A stretch of 64,000 bases of DNA from Qipengyuania intermedia (GCF_019711615.1 NZ_JAIGNS010000001.1:868001-932000); one strand, 5' to 3'; positions 1-9,394 are shown, counted from the stretch's first letter. Numbers and translations: made by a program. Notes: a model not told the origin generated them from the sequence alone.

Positions 1-137
1 GCATCGACGTCGAGGCCTTCATAGCCGCCGATGACGCCTACGTGCAGGCCGCCGGGAGCAGCGTTCTGCGCCTGCGCAACGGACGGGACGGCGATCATGC
101 CTGCGCCAAGCGCAGCCATTGCGAATATTGTCTTCAT
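1..137 (-). CDS. Outer membrane beta-barrel (porin-like) protein, N-terminal part only
   Basis: This is the first 45 codons of a gene whose 3' end lies beyond the left edge. The start MKTIFAMAALGAGMIAVPSV is a classic Sec signal peptide ending at AQAQ, probably cleaved near residue 23. It is followed by GLHVGVIGGYEGLDVD, a glycine- and aromatic-rich beta-strand pattern typical of small opacity/OmpA-like barrels of alphaproteobacteria. The start ATG at 137 is preceded by an AAGGAAA stretch. The exact family cannot be decided from so short a piece. Confidence 0.7.
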   Translation of the reverse strand, partial: MKTIFAMAALGAGMIAVPSVAQAQNAAPGGLHVGVIGGYEGLDVD

Positions 138-251
138 GGGAATTTCCTTGTTCTGCGATCCCTGTTGCTGCGCCCCCTGTCGCCGCGCGGATTGCGCGCG
201 CGTGAACCGCGGCGTCAGGATTGCAGATCGCTCGACGAATGGTGCCCGCAG

Positions 252-1388
252 CTAGGCGAGGACCTGGCGCAAGGTTGCCAGCAGCGCCTCTTCGTCGGCC
301 TCGGTATTGTAGAGGTGCGGCGTCACGCGCAGCGACTGGCCGCGCGCAGAAACGAAGACCTTCGCTTCGCCCAGCTTTTCGGTGAGGCCGTCCGGCAGGC
401 CGTCGGGAAATTCCAGCGACAGGAAATGTGGGCCGCGTTTGCCGACAGGGGAGGAGGTAAGACCCATTTCCTCTGCCTTGTCGGCAAGGCGAGTGGTCTT
501 GTGTGCCAGAGTCTCGGCAATCGCGCCGACGCCGTGATCCAGCAGGAAATCGAGGGCGGCGCCTGCCCCCATCATCGAGGGAGCGTTGGATTTCTCGCCC
601 ATGTCGAACCGCCGCGCGCCCGGCTGATAATCGCCGCGATAGTCGACCAACCGGGTGAAGTCCTGCGATCCGGCGCGGTTGATCCAGTTGTGCTCGATCG
701 GGCGTCCGCCGTGGTGCTTCGGATCGACGTAGAGAATGCCGAGGCCATAGGGCCCCAACAGCCATTTATAGCAGGCGGCGACCGCGAAATCGGGCTTTAC
801 GGCATCGAAATCGATCGGCATCGCCCCCAGCGATTGCGTCAGGTCGAGGACCAGTGCCGCGCCGAATTTGCGGCATTCCTCGCCCACCGCGACGAGGTCG
901 ACCACGCGTCCGTCGGCCCAGTGGCAATGCGGCACGGCGACGATGGCGGTATCCGCGTCGATCGCACCCAGCACGGCTTGGGTCCAGCAGGCATCGGCCT
1001 CGCGCCGGACCGCTATCACTTCCCCGCCCTCGCGCTCGGCCAGTTCCTGCCAGGGATAGACGTTGGACGGGAATTGTTCGCCCAGTGTCACCACGCGCCG
1101 CCCCTGTCCGACCGACAGGTTCGCAGCGGCATTCGCCATGCCGTAACTGACCGAAGGCACAACGGCGAGATTGTCAGGCGCTGTCCCCACCAGCCGCCCC
1201 GCTTTTTCGCGAAAGGTTTCGACCAGCGTGAAAAAGTCCTGCGGGTAGAAATTCCACGGCTGCTCCTTCAACCGCGCGCCCTCCACCATCGCCGCGCTGA
1301 CCGCGTGCGACAGCGGCGCCATGTAAGCGCAGTTGAGGTAATGGACGTCCTCCGGAATCGAGAACAGGTGCCGCTGCGAGGCGATCAC
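252..1388 (-). CDS. PLP-dependent class V aminotransferase-fold enzyme
   Basis: A 378-residue fold-type I PLP enzyme of the class V aminotransferase family (cysteine desulfurase / isopenicillin-N epimerase / kynureninase-like). The cofactor lysine is K208 in the CYKWLLGPYG motif. The aspartate of the LDLTQSLG segment about 25 residues earlier fits the PLP pyridine-binding position. The start is GTG at 1388. It lies 4 bases downstream of maeB on the same strand, so the two are probably co-transcribed. It lacks the active-site cysteine loop expected of a NifS/SufS desulfurase, so desulfurase activity is unlikely. The substrate is unknown; epimerase or lyase chemistry is possible. Confidence 0.88.
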   Translation of the reverse strand: MIASQRHLFSIPEDVHYLNCAYMAPLSHAVSAAMVEGARLKEQPWNFYPQDFFTLVETFREKAGRLVGTAPDNLAVVPSVSYGMANAAANLSVGQGRRVVTLGEQFPSNVYPWQELAEREGGEVIAVRREADACWTQAVLGAIDADTAIVAVPHCHWADGRVVDLVAVGEECRKFGAALVLDLTQSLGAMPIDFDAVKPDFAVAACYKWLLGPYGLGILYVDPKHHGGRPIEHNWINRAGSQDFTRLVDYRGDYQPGARRFDMGEKSNAPSMMGAGAALDFLLDHGVGAIAETLAHKTTRLADKAEEMGLTSSPVGKRGPHFLSLEFPDGLPDGLTEKLGEAKVFVSARGQSLRVTPHLYNTEADEEALLATLRQVLA

Positions 1389-1392
1389 CGGA

Positions 1393-3657
1393 TCAGCCCA
1401 GAACGCCCGCGCTCGCCAGCACCGCCAGCGTGAGGATATCGGGCGCGATGGCCGTCATGGGCGCGATCTGGACCGGCTTTTCCATGCCGATCATCATCGG
1501 GCCGACAGTGGTTTCCCCGCCCAGTTCGCGCAGCAGCTTGGCCGACAGGTTCGCCGATTGCAGACCGGGCATGATGAGCACGTTGGCCGGACCCGACAGG
1601 CGGTTGAAGGGATAGAGCTCCATCACCTTGGGGTTGAGCGCGGCATCGGGCGCCATCTCGCCTTCATATTCGAAGTTCACCGTATCGTCCGCATCGAGGA
1701 TCGCCACCGCGTCGCGGATATTGCCCAGCCACTGGCCCGACGGATTGCCGAAGGTGGAATAGGACATGAAGCCGACGCGCGGCTCGTGGCCCATGCGGCG
1801 CGCAACCGCTGCAGTCTCGCGCGCGATATGCGCCAGCTGCTCTGCCGACGGGCGCTCGTTGATCGTGGTGTCGGCAAGGAAGGTCGTGTGGTTCTTGCCG
1901 ATCATCATGTGGATGCCGAAAGGAACCGCGCCGGGTTTTTCGTCCAGCACCCTGCCCACTTCGCGCGCGGTCTGGGCGAAGGTTCGCGTGAGGCCCGAAA
2001 TCATGCCATCGCCATGGCCCAGCGCCACCAGCAGGGCGGCGAAGACATTGCGTTCCTGGTTGACCATGCGGGCGACGTCGCGCTCGGTATAGCCGCGGCG
2101 TTGCAGGCGCTTGTAGAGATAGTCGACCATGGCCGGGACCTTGTCCGAAACCTTGGAATTCTCGATGATCCAGTCGTCGGGATCCTCCACCGCCAGTTCG
2201 ATGAGCTTTTCGCGAACCTTGTCGGTCCGGCCGACCAGGATCGGCTCGCCATAACCGAAATCGCGGAACTGGATCGCGGCGCGCAGGGCCACTTCCTCTT
2301 CCGCTTCGGCGAAGACCATCCGCTTGGGATTGGCCTTCGCGAGGTCGTAGATATTGGTGAGCGCCGCCGTGGTCGGGTTGAGCCGCGCTTTCAGCTTGTG
2401 GCGGTATTCGTCCATGTCTTCGATCGGGGCCTGGGCGACACCGGAATCCATCGCCGCCTGCGCCACCGCGCTGGAGACGACTTCCATGAGGCGCGGATCG
2501 AAGGGTGCGGGAATGATGTATTCCTCGCCGAACTGGTGCGTCACGCCATAGGCGGCCGCGACTTCCTCGGGCACGCGTTCACGCGCGAGTTCCGCAATCG
2601 CGCGCGCGGCGGCGACCTTCATTTCCTCGTTGATCGCGGTCGCCTGAACGTCGAGCGCGCCGCGGAAGATGAAGGGGAAGCCGAGGACATTGTTGACCTG
2701 GTTGGGATAGTCGCTGCGCCCGGTCGCGATGATCGCGTCGGGGCGGACCGCCTTGGCGTCTTCCGGCATGATCTCGGGCACCGGGTTGGCCATGGCGAAA
2801 ATGATCGGCTTGTCCGCCATCTTCTCCACCCATTCCGGCTTCAGCGCGCCGGCAGCCGACAGGCCGAGGAAGATGTCCGCCCCGTCGAGCGCTTCTTCGA
2901 GGCTGGTTGCCGAAGTCGCGACGGCATGCGCGCTCTTCCACTGGTCGACGCCTTCGCGGCCCGGAGTGATCGGGCCGGACCGGTCGCACACGATCACGTT
3001 CTCGTGCGGGATGCCGATCGCCTTGATCAGCGCGGTACAGGCAAGTGCGGATGCGCCCGCGCCGTTCACCACCATCTTGCAGTCCTTCAGCTCGCGCCCG
3101 CTCAGATGGCAGGCGTTGATGAGGCCCGCAGCGGCAATGATCGCGGTGCCATGCTGGTCGTCGTGCATGACCGGGATGTTCATGCGTTCGCGCAGCGCCT
3201 GCTCGATGATGAAGCATTCGGGCGCGGCAATGTCTTCGAGGTTGATGCCGCCGAAGCTCGGCTCCATCAGGGCAACCGCCTCGATGAACTTGTCCGGGTC
3301 TTCTGTATCGAGTTCGAGATCGATCGAATCCACATCGGCGAAGCGCTTGAACAGAACCGCCTTGCCTTCCATCACCGGCTTCGACGCGAGCGCGCCAAGG
3401 TTGCCGAGGCCGAGGATCGCCGTGCCGTTTGAAATCACTGCAACAAGGTTCGAGCGCGCGGTATATTTCGCCGCGTCCTGCGGGTTGGCCGCAATCGCTT
3501 CGACCGGCGCCGCCACGCCCGGCGAATAGGCCAGGCTGAGGTCGCGCTGGCTCGCCATGGGCTTCGACGCGATGATCTCGATCTTACCGGGACGGATCGT
3601 CTCGTGATAGAACAGCGCCTCGCGCGTGGTGAATGCGGTCGGTTTTTCGTCGGCCAT
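1393..3657 (-). CDS. maeB: NADP-dependent malic enzyme with C-terminal phosphotransacetylase-like domain
   Basis: A 754-residue hybrid malic enzyme that decarboxylates malate to pyruvate with NADP reduction, supplying pyruvate and NADPH. The N-terminal half carries the malic-enzyme domains (SPGVAAPVEAI near residue 50; VMHDDQHGTAI near 160; the NAD(P) fold VVNGAGASALA near 190). From about residue 430 (RMVFAEAEEEVALRAA) it continues into a phosphate acetyl/butyryltransferase-like domain, usually regulatory in MaeB proteins. The length matches the family. The start chosen is ATG at 3657 (MADEKPTAF), with AGGGA 6 bases upstream; a longer in-frame start at 3708 would run into the mutS leader. 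It is divergent from mutS and upstream of the aminotransferase gene. Confidence 0.96.
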   Translation of the reverse strand: MADEKPTAFTTREALFYHETIRPGKIEIIASKPMASQRDLSLAYSPGVAAPVEAIAANPQDAAKYTARSNLVAVISNGTAILGLGNLGALASKPVMEGKAVLFKRFADVDSIDLELDTEDPDKFIEAVALMEPSFGGINLEDIAAPECFIIEQALRERMNIPVMHDDQHGTAIIAAAGLINACHLSGRELKDCKMVVNGAGASALACTALIKAIGIPHENVIVCDRSGPITPGREGVDQWKSAHAVATSATSLEEALDGADIFLGLSAAGALKPEWVEKMADKPIIFAMANPVPEIMPEDAKAVRPDAIIATGRSDYPNQVNNVLGFPFIFRGALDVQATAINEEMKVAAARAIAELARERVPEEVAAAYGVTHQFGEEYIIPAPFDPRLMEVVSSAVAQAAMDSGVAQAPIEDMDEYRHKLKARLNPTTAALTNIYDLAKANPKRMVFAEAEEEVALRAAIQFRDFGYGEPILVGRTDKVREKLIELAVEDPDDWIIENSKVSDKVPAMVDYLYKRLQRRGYTERDVARMVNQERNVFAALLVALGHGDGMISGLTRTFAQTAREVGRVLDEKPGAVPFGIHMMIGKNHTTFLADTTINERPSAEQLAHIARETAAVARRMGHEPRVGFMSYSTFGNPSGQWLGNIRDAVAILDADDTVNFEYEGEMAPDAALNPKVMELYPFNRLSGPANVLIMPGLQSANLSAKLLRELGGETTVGPMMIGMEKPVQIAPMTAIAPDILTLAVLASAGVLG

Positions 3658-3767
3658 GAATGTCCCTGTGTCGGTTATTGCCTTCGCCCTAAGGGCATTT
3701 GGCTGCAAGTCATAGGGGGAAAGACGGTTTGCGCCGCTTCCCGAATCGCGCGCCGCCCAGCTACGGC

Positions 3768-6398
3768 ATGGGCATGTCCGGCAAACCCACCCCGATGATG
3801 GAGCAATACCTCGCGCTCAAACGCGAAGCGGGCGACGCGCTGCTGTTCTATCGCATGGGCGACTTCTTCGAACTGTTCTTCGACGATGCGCGCGTGGCGG
3901 CGGGCGTGCTCGACATCGCGCTGACCAGCCGCGGGGAACATGGCGGGGAGCCGGTGCCGATGTGCGGCGTGCCGGTCCATTCGGCGGAAGGCTACCTCGC
4001 GCGCCTGATCAAGGGCGGGTGCCGGGTCGCTATTGCCGAGCAGACGGAAACGCCGGACGAGGCGAAGGAGCGCGCCAAGCGCGAAGGCAAGCCGGTGTCG
4101 AAGGCGCTGGTCGCACGCGATATCGTGCGCTTCGTCACGGCCGGCACGCTGACCGAAGAAGCCCTGCTGGAGCCGCGCCGTGCGAACCTGCTGGTCGCGA
4201 TTGCCCCGGTGCGCGATGCGATCGGGCTGGCGTCCTGCGACATCTCCACCGGCCGTATGGAACTGGAAGAATGCGCGCCCGACCGGCTCGATGCTGCGCT
4301 GGCTCGCTTGGGCGCGAGCGAAGTGGTCGCCCCTGACGATTGGGAGCCAAACTCCGAGGAGGTGATTGCCCGCCCCCGCGCCGATTTCCGCAGCGAGGAT
4401 GGCGAAGCGCGGTTGAAGGACCTTCACGGCGTCGCGACGCTGGACGGCCTTGGCGATTTCACGCGTCCCATGCTGGCGGCCGCAGGCGGGCTGATCGCCT
4501 ATCTCGACCATACCGGGCGCGGCCAGCTGCCGTTCCTCCTGCCGCCGGTCGCGCGCGGATCGGGCGCGCACCTGGCGATGGATGCGGCGACGCGGACCAG
4601 CCTCGAAATCCTCGCCGCGCAGAATGGCGGGCGCGAAGGCAGCCTCATCGCCTGCGTCGATCGCTGCGCCACGGGGGCCGGTGCGCGGCAATTGGCCGAG
4701 GACCTCTCCGCGCCTCTGGCCGATCTCGGCGCAGTCGAGGAGCGGCTCGCCGCCGTCCATCACTTCCACGCCGACCCGCTGCTGCGCGCGGACCTGCGCG
4801 CCATCCTGCGGCAGGCCCCCGATATCGGGCGCGCCCTGGGCCGTATCGTGGCGGGGCGCGGCAGCCCGCGCGATCTCGGGCAAATCCGCGACGGTCTGTC
4901 TGAGGCGCGCCGCGTGCGCGACATGCTCTCGCAAAGCGCGGACCTTCCCCCGCTGCTGGACCGGATGCTCGGCGCGCTCGGCGGGCATGGTGCGCTGGTC
5001 GACCATTTGTCGCGCGCGCTCGTCCCCTCTCCGCCGACCGAACGCAGCCAGGGCGGTTTCATCGCCGAAGGTTATGACCACGCGCTCGACGCGCTGCGCG
5101 AAACAAGTGGCAATGCCCGGCGCGCGATTGCAGCGCTGGAAGCGAAGTACCGCGAAGAGACCGAGACCGCCTCGCTCAAGATCAAGCACAACAAGGTGCT
5201 CGGCTATTTCATCGAAGTGCCCGCCAAGCACGGCGACAAGCTGATGGCACCCGACAGCGGCTTCACCCATCGCCAGACGATGGCCGGCGCGGTGCGCTTC
5301 AATTCGGTGGGCCTGCACGATGAGGCCAGCCGCATTGCCGAGGCGGGCGCCCACGCCCTCGCTGCCGAGGACGCGCATTTCGAGCAGCTGGTGAGCGAAG
5401 TGTGCACCGACCGCGAAGCAATCGCCGCGACCGCTGCCGCGCTCGCCCGGATCGACGTGTCCGCAGCGCTGGCGGAACGCGCAGTCGAAGGCGACTGGAC
5501 GCGGCCCGAGATGCACGACGAGCCCTGCCTCGAAGTGACAGGTGGACGGCATCCGGTGGTGGAGCAGGCGCTGGCCAAGGCGGGCGAACGCTTCGTCGCC
5601 AATGATTGCGCGCTGGGGCCTCATGACCGGCTGTGGCTTATCGGCGGCCCGAACATGGGCGGTAAGTCGACCTTCCTGCGGCAGAATGCGCTGATCATGT
5701 TGCTGGCACAGGCGGGCAGTTTCGTCCCCGCGACCTCTGCAAGGATCGGCCTTGCCGACCGGCTCTTCAGCCGCGTCGGGGCGAGCGACAACCTCGCGCG
5801 CGGACGCTCCACCTTCATGGTCGAAATGGTCGAGACGGCGGCTATCCTGAGCCAGGCGACGGACCGCAGCTTCGTCATTCTCGACGAAGTCGGACGCGGC
5901 ACGTCGACCTATGACGGCATGGCGCTGGCCTGGGCCGTGGTCGAGGCGGTGCACGAACAGCTCGCCTGCCGCTGCCTTTTTGCAACGCATTATCACGAGC
6001 TGTCACGCCTAGCCGACACCTGCGACGCGCTCAGCCTCCACCATGTCCGGGCGCGCGAATGGAAAGGCGATCTAGTCCTCCTGCACGAACTGGCCAAGGG
6101 CGCGGCCGATCGCAGCTACGGCCTCTCCGTCGCCAAGCTGGCTGGCGTCCCGGCCCCTGTAATCAAGCGGGCAAAGGCCGTGCTCGACAAACTGGAGAAA
6201 GGCCGCGCGGAAACCGGCGGGCTGGCCGCAGGGCTCGGCGACCTGCCGCTATTCGCGGCCAGCGTGGAGGCGACCGAGGAGAAGGACGACGGCCTCGGCG
6301 CACTGATCGATGCCATCGACGTCGATGCGCTTAGCCCGCGCGAAGCGCTGGAAAAGCTCTACGAACTGAAGGCGCAGGCGGCGGAAAGAAAGGTTTAA
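3768..6398 (+). CDS. mutS: DNA mismatch repair protein MutS
   Basis: Mismatch-recognition ATPase of methyl-independent mismatch repair. The N-terminal mismatch-binding motif is visible (MMEQYLALKREAGDALLFYRMGDFFELFFDDA, with the GDFFE residues). The C-terminal ABC-type ATPase has Walker A GGPNMGGKSTF near residue 625, Walker B VILDEVGRGTSTYDG near 702, and FATHYHEL. Length (~876 residues) is normal. The start is uncertain: ATG 3768 or ATG 3774 lack a Shine-Dalgarno, whereas an in-frame TTG at 3729 sits 8 bases after AGGGGGA. Two further small genes follow on the same strand. Confidence 0.97.
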   Translation: MGMSGKPTPMMEQYLALKREAGDALLFYRMGDFFELFFDDARVAAGVLDIALTSRGEHGGEPVPMCGVPVHSAEGYLARLIKGGCRVAIAEQTETPDEAKERAKREGKPVSKALVARDIVRFVTAGTLTEEALLEPRRANLLVAIAPVRDAIGLASCDISTGRMELEECAPDRLDAALARLGASEVVAPDDWEPNSEEVIARPRADFRSEDGEARLKDLHGVATLDGLGDFTRPMLAAAGGLIAYLDHTGRGQLPFLLPPVARGSGAHLAMDAATRTSLEILAAQNGGREGSLIACVDRCATGAGARQLAEDLSAPLADLGAVEERLAAVHHFHADPLLRADLRAILRQAPDIGRALGRIVAGRGSPRDLGQIRDGLSEARRVRDMLSQSADLPPLLDRMLGALGGHGALVDHLSRALVPSPPTERSQGGFIAEGYDHALDALRETSGNARRAIAALEAKYREETETASLKIKHNKVLGYFIEVPAKHGDKLMAPDSGFTHRQTMAGAVRFNSVGLHDEASRIAEAGAHALAAEDAHFEQLVSEVCTDREAIAATAAALARIDVSAALAERAVEGDWTRPEMHDEPCLEVTGGRHPVVEQALAKAGERFVANDCALGPHDRLWLIGGPNMGGKSTFLRQNALIMLLAQAGSFVPATSARIGLADRLFSRVGASDNLARGRSTFMVEMVETAAILSQATDRSFVILDEVGRGTSTYDGMALAWAVVEAVHEQLACRCLFATHYHELSRLADTCDALSLHHVRAREWKGDLVLLHELAKGAADRSYGLSVAKLAGVPAPVIKRAKAVLDKLEKGRAETGGLAAGLGDLPLFAASVEATEEKDDGLGALIDAIDVDALSPREALEKLYELKAQAAERKV

Positions 6399-6424
6399 CC
6401 GGGGCGGCGCTATAGGTGCTGCCC

Positions 6425-6769
6425 ATGGAAGCCAGCGTCTTTACCAAGCAGCGCAAGAAGCTCGTCATGATCGGGCTGTTCCTCCTGTCCGTCGTCCTAA
6501 TGGTCGGGCGCGAGGAAGACCCCGGCATGCTCCAGCAGATCGCCGAGCAGACCGGAGACCAGACGCAGGCCCCGCCGGTTGCACAGCCCGGCGCGCCCGT
6601 GCAGCAGCAAGCTGCCGCCCCGCGTCCGCAGGTCCGGCAGGACCCCGCGCTGGACGAGTGGTATTCGCAGGCCGGCACGCTGAACGCGCCGATGGAACCC
6701 TCGCCGCAGGACAACAGCTGGCTGATCAACGACACCGAGCCGCTCGTTTCCACCGAACCGGTCGGTTAA
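6425..6769 (+). CDS. Small single-pass membrane protein, function unknown
   Basis: A 114-residue protein that I do not recognise. After a short basic N-terminus (TKQRKKL) there is one hydrophobic segment at about residues 12-28 (VMIGLFLLSVVLMVG). It is followed by a Gln/Pro/Ala-rich periplasmic-looking region (residues 35-75) and a polar tail with WYSQAG and DNSWLIND. The layout suggests a membrane-anchored protein with most of its chain outside the cytoplasm. It starts 26 bases after mutS and may be read from the same transcript. Confidence 0.7.
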   Translation: MEASVFTKQRKKLVMIGLFLLSVVLMVGREEDPGMLQQIAEQTGDQTQAPPVAQPGAPVQQQAAAPRPQVRQDPALDEWYSQAGTLNAPMEPSPQDNSWLINDTEPLVSTEPVG

Positions 6770-6810
6770 GCGACCGGGGAACCTGCGTCTTTCCCATTCG
6801 CTGAACCTGA

Positions 6811-7221
6811 ATGGCACAGGACGATCCCCCCAAAGACACCGACAAGAGCACCGAGTGGGCAGAGTTCCGCACGGACCTTGCCGAAGACCGCAACATCATG
6901 GCGATGGAACGGACTTTTGCAGGCTGGATGCGCACTGCATTCGCAGCAATCGGCATCGGGCTGGGCTTTCGCGCCGTTTTCGGCGAGTTTCAACCGCCCT
7001 GGCTAGCCAAGGCAATCGCTACAGTGTTCATCTTCGGGGGAGGATGGCTCGCGGTGACCGCAGAACGGCGCGCATGCAAAACACTCGCGCGGCTCGACTC
7101 GCATAAGTTCGAGGCGATCAGCACGCCGAACTTCAAATTCATGGCCTACGCCGTCGCCACAGGCTCCGCGATATTGATCGCGGGCCTGTGGATCCTGAAT
7201 GACGGCGATCTGACCGGTTAG
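6811..7221 (+). CDS. YidH/DUF202 family inner membrane protein
   Basis: A 136-residue protein with the DUF202 signature: the LAEDRNIMAMERTFAGWMRT segment (residues ~28-47; D/E-R...RT...A..RT spacing) followed by three hydrophobic segments (about 48-60, 67-85 and 108-130). DUF202 proteins are small inner-membrane proteins of unknown function; eukaryotic relatives are the VTC1-like domains. The stop overlaps the stop of the convergent gene by 4 bases. Family assignment is good; no role can be inferred. Confidence 0.85.
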   Translation: MAQDDPPKDTDKSTEWAEFRTDLAEDRNIMAMERTFAGWMRTAFAAIGIGLGFRAVFGEFQPPWLAKAIATVFIFGGGWLAVTAERRACKTLARLDSHKFEAISTPNFKFMAYAVATGSAILIAGLWILNDGDLTG

Positions 7222-7562
7222 CTGCCGTCGCCGCGCAGGCCGTCGGGCTTGTGCTCCTTGCCGTATTTATCGACATTGTCGTCATGGTTCGGTTCGCCGC
7301 GATAGGCATCCATGTCGATCCGGCCCGAGCTTTCCATGTCGCGCATGTGATCGATCGTGTCCTGCGTGGAATCGCCCATCAGGCCCGACTTGTTGTCGCT
7401 CTTCTCGCTTTCGGTCGGCGAAGTCGTTTCAGTCGTCACCTGCTGTGCCTGTTCGGCCACTTCCTGGGCCTGGCTGCGGTGATCGTCCTGTTCGTCGTTA
7501 TGCGTTTCGGGCGCGAGGCCCGACTGGCGCATTTCCTGGCTCTCTGCCTTGGTATCGGTCAT
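7218..7562 (-). CDS. Highly hydrophilic hypothetical protein
   Basis: A 114-residue protein that is almost entirely polar and low in hydrophobics, with Gln/Glu/Thr/Ser-rich stretches (residues 10-60) and a C-terminal block IDMDAYRGEPNHDDNVDKYG that looks like the most conserved part. It is probably disordered. The start ATG at 7562 has a strong AAGGAGA six to seven bases upstream, which argues for real translation. The family is not recognised; a stress or desiccation role would only be a guess from composition. Confidence 0.7.
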   Translation of the reverse strand: MTDTKAESQEMRQSGLAPETHNDEQDDHRSQAQEVAEQAQQVTTETTSPTESEKSDNKSGLMGDSTQDTIDHMRDMESSGRIDMDAYRGEPNHDDNVDKYGKEHKPDGLRGDGS

Positions 7563-7609
7563 GCAAAATCTCCTTTGCACGACCAACGGGCGGCGAGGCC
7601 GGGAAGTTC

Positions 7610-8482
7610 CTAGCGCGTGGGGACCGGAGCCTCGCCCGCATAGTCGTAGAAACCGCGGCCGGTCTTGCGGCCGAGCCAGCCGGCTTCGACATATTTCACC
7701 AAGAGCGGGGCCGGACGATACTTGCTGTCGCGCGTGGTGCGATAGAGCACCATCAGGATGTCGAGACAGGTGTCGAGGCCCACGAAATCTGCCAGCTGCA
7801 GCGGGCCCATCGGGTGGTTGAGGCCGAGGCGGCAACCCTTGTCGATGTCCTCGATCCCCGCAGTCGACTGGCCGAGGACGAAGATCGCCTCGTTGATCAT
7901 AGGCAATAGGATGCGGTTGACGACGAAGCCCGGCTCGTCCTGGCTCAGCACCACTTCCTTGCCCAGCGCTTCCGCGAAGCCGCGGGTACGCAAGGTGGTT
8001 TCCTCGCTGGTCGCAAGGCCGGGAATGACTTCGATCAGGCCCATCACGGGGACGGGATTGAAGAAGTGCAGGCCGATGAAACGCGCCGGGTCGGGCGAAT
8101 AATTCGCCATGCGCGTGATCGGGATCGAGCTGGTGTTCGACGCCATGATCGCATCGGCGCGCAGTTTCTCGCCCGCCTTTTCGAAGATCGCCTGCTTGAT
8201 CTCTTCCTTCTCGGTCGCGGCCTCGATGATCATCTCGGCCTCGTCCATGCGCGCATAGTCGCCGACGGGCGTGATCCGGCCCATGGTCGCTTCGGCATCC
8301 GCGATTTCAATCTTGCCGCGCCCGACCAGCTTGCCGAGGGCCTTGTCGATCTTGCCAACGGCAGTCTCTGCCACTTCCAGGTTCACGTCGGCGAGCAGCA
8401 CCTGCATACCGTGCTGCGCAATGGTCTGCGCAATGCCGGAGCCCATCTGGCCCGCACCGATGATGGCGATCGTCTTGCTCAC
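7610..8482 (-). CDS. hbd: 3-hydroxybutyryl-CoA dehydrogenase
   Basis: A 290-residue NAD(P)-dependent 3-hydroxyacyl-CoA dehydrogenase acting on (S)-3-hydroxybutyryl-CoA in butanoate/PHB-type metabolism or the beta-oxidation end steps. The Rossmann motif IIGAGQMGSGIAQ is at residues 6-18. The catalytic histidine lies in FIGLHFFNPVPVMGLIEVI near residue 140, and the C-terminal dimer domain contains GLNHPMGPLQLADFVGLD. The start is GTG at 8482 (MSKTIAIIG), with GAAGGGA just upstream; the upstream in-frame extension has no family match. It is the last clearly linked gene of the gluQ-led run. Confidence 0.95.
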   Translation of the reverse strand: MSKTIAIIGAGQMGSGIAQTIAQHGMQVLLADVNLEVAETAVGKIDKALGKLVGRGKIEIADAEATMGRITPVGDYARMDEAEMIIEAATEKEEIKQAIFEKAGEKLRADAIMASNTSSIPITRMANYSPDPARFIGLHFFNPVPVMGLIEVIPGLATSEETTLRTRGFAEALGKEVVLSQDEPGFVVNRILLPMINEAIFVLGQSTAGIEDIDKGCRLGLNHPMGPLQLADFVGLDTCLDILMVLYRTTRDSKYRPAPLLVKYVEAGWLGRKTGRGFYDYAGEAPVPTR

Positions 8483-8553
8483 GTGATTTTCCCTTCGCAG
8501 ATGCAGCAAAGGCGCTGCACTAGCGAGAAGGAACGCCGCTGGCTAGCGCCGCT

Positions 8554-9132
8554 TCAGCGATTTGCGCCGGGAACCCACTTCACATCGTCCGCGCCGTTGG
8601 AATTGGCTACACGGGCGAGCACGAAGAGATAGTCGGACAGGCGGTTGATATAGGCCAGCGCCTGCGGATTGACCGCCTCGCTGGCGGCAAGGGCAACGCA
8701 GGCCCGCTCCGCACGGCGCACGGCCGCACGCGCCACGTGAAGGCGCGCCGAGGCCTCGCTGCCGCCGGGGAGCACGAAACTGGTCAGGGGTTCGAGATGC
8801 GCATTGGCCGTGTCGATAGCCTCTTCCAGCCATGTCACCTGGGCGGCGACGATACGCAGCACCATTTCGGAAGGCGCAAAATCGTCGCCCTCTTCGGCAG
8901 GGGTCGCAAGGTCGGCACCGAGGTCGAACAGATCGTTCTGGATGCGGAACAGCGCTTGTGCATGTTCGCTATCCGCTAGCGCAACGGCCGCATGGCCGAG
9001 CGCGCTGTTCGCTTCATCCACCACCCCGATCGCGTCCATGCGCGGCGCGTGCTTGGCAAGGCGCGAGCCGTCGACGAGGCCGGTCGACCCGTCATCGCCG
9101 GTGCGCGTGTAGATCTTGTTGAGCTTGACCAC
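8554..9132 (-). CDS. PduO-type ATP:cob(I)alamin adenosyltransferase
   Basis: A 192-residue corrinoid adenosyltransferase that makes adenosylcobalamin or adenosylcobinamide from ATP. The N-terminal ATP-binding motif KIYTRTGDDGSTGL (residues 6-19) and the C-terminal RRAERACVALA...NRLSDYLFVLAR block (about 137-173) are the PduO family hallmarks. Its setting among housekeeping genes rather than cob biosynthesis genes suggests cofactor activation or salvage, for example for methylmalonyl-CoA mutase or class II ribonucleotide reductase elsewhere. The gap to the upstream HIG1-like gene is 22 bases. Confidence 0.95.
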   Translation of the reverse strand: MVKLNKIYTRTGDDGSTGLVDGSRLAKHAPRMDAIGVVDEANSALGHAAVALADSEHAQALFRIQNDLFDLGADLATPAEEGDDFAPSEMVLRIVAAQVTWLEEAIDTANAHLEPLTSFVLPGGSEASARLHVARAAVRRAERACVALAASEAVNPQALAYINRLSDYLFVLARVANSNGADDVKWVPGANR

Positions 9133-9154
9133 CCCTAAGCCCGTTCGATGCGGA

Positions 9155-9385
9155 TCAGGCGGCGACGGCGAGCATGATCGCCATGATCACGATGGCCACC
9201 GCCTGCCATTTGACGCGCGCCATCATCGCCTTGTTCTGCTTCAGCTGCATTTCGGTCGCATCCACCTGCTCGCCGCTCTGCAAATCGATCTTGGTCGATT
9301 GGAGGAAAGCCACCACGCCGCGCACGAGGGACACGACGACCATGATCATGGCCGCGAGGATGAGGATTACGAAGACTGTGTTCAT
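9155..9385 (-). CDS. Two-helix membrane protein, HIG1-domain-like
   Basis: A 76-residue protein with two hydrophobic helices (residues 3-28 and 59-75) joined by a polar loop, and the segment LKQNKAMMARVKWQAVAI, which resembles the HIG1 motif (R-x3-Q is present, the upstream half is degenerate). HIG1-type small proteins associate with respiratory complexes in mitochondria and alphaproteobacteria. It sits 9 bases after gluQ. A role near cytochrome oxidase is known for the family but is not shown here. Confidence 0.75.
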   Translation of the reverse strand: MNTVFVILILAAMIMVVVSLVRGVVAFLQSTKIDLQSGEQVDATEMQLKQNKAMMARVKWQAVAIVIMAIMLAVAA

Positions 9386-9394
9386 GGGGCCTAC

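Noticed and set aside
3675-5996. A 773-residue open frame antisense to mutS
   Set aside because: It mirrors high-GC codon usage of mutS, has no domain pattern and no ribosome-binding site; a shadow frame.
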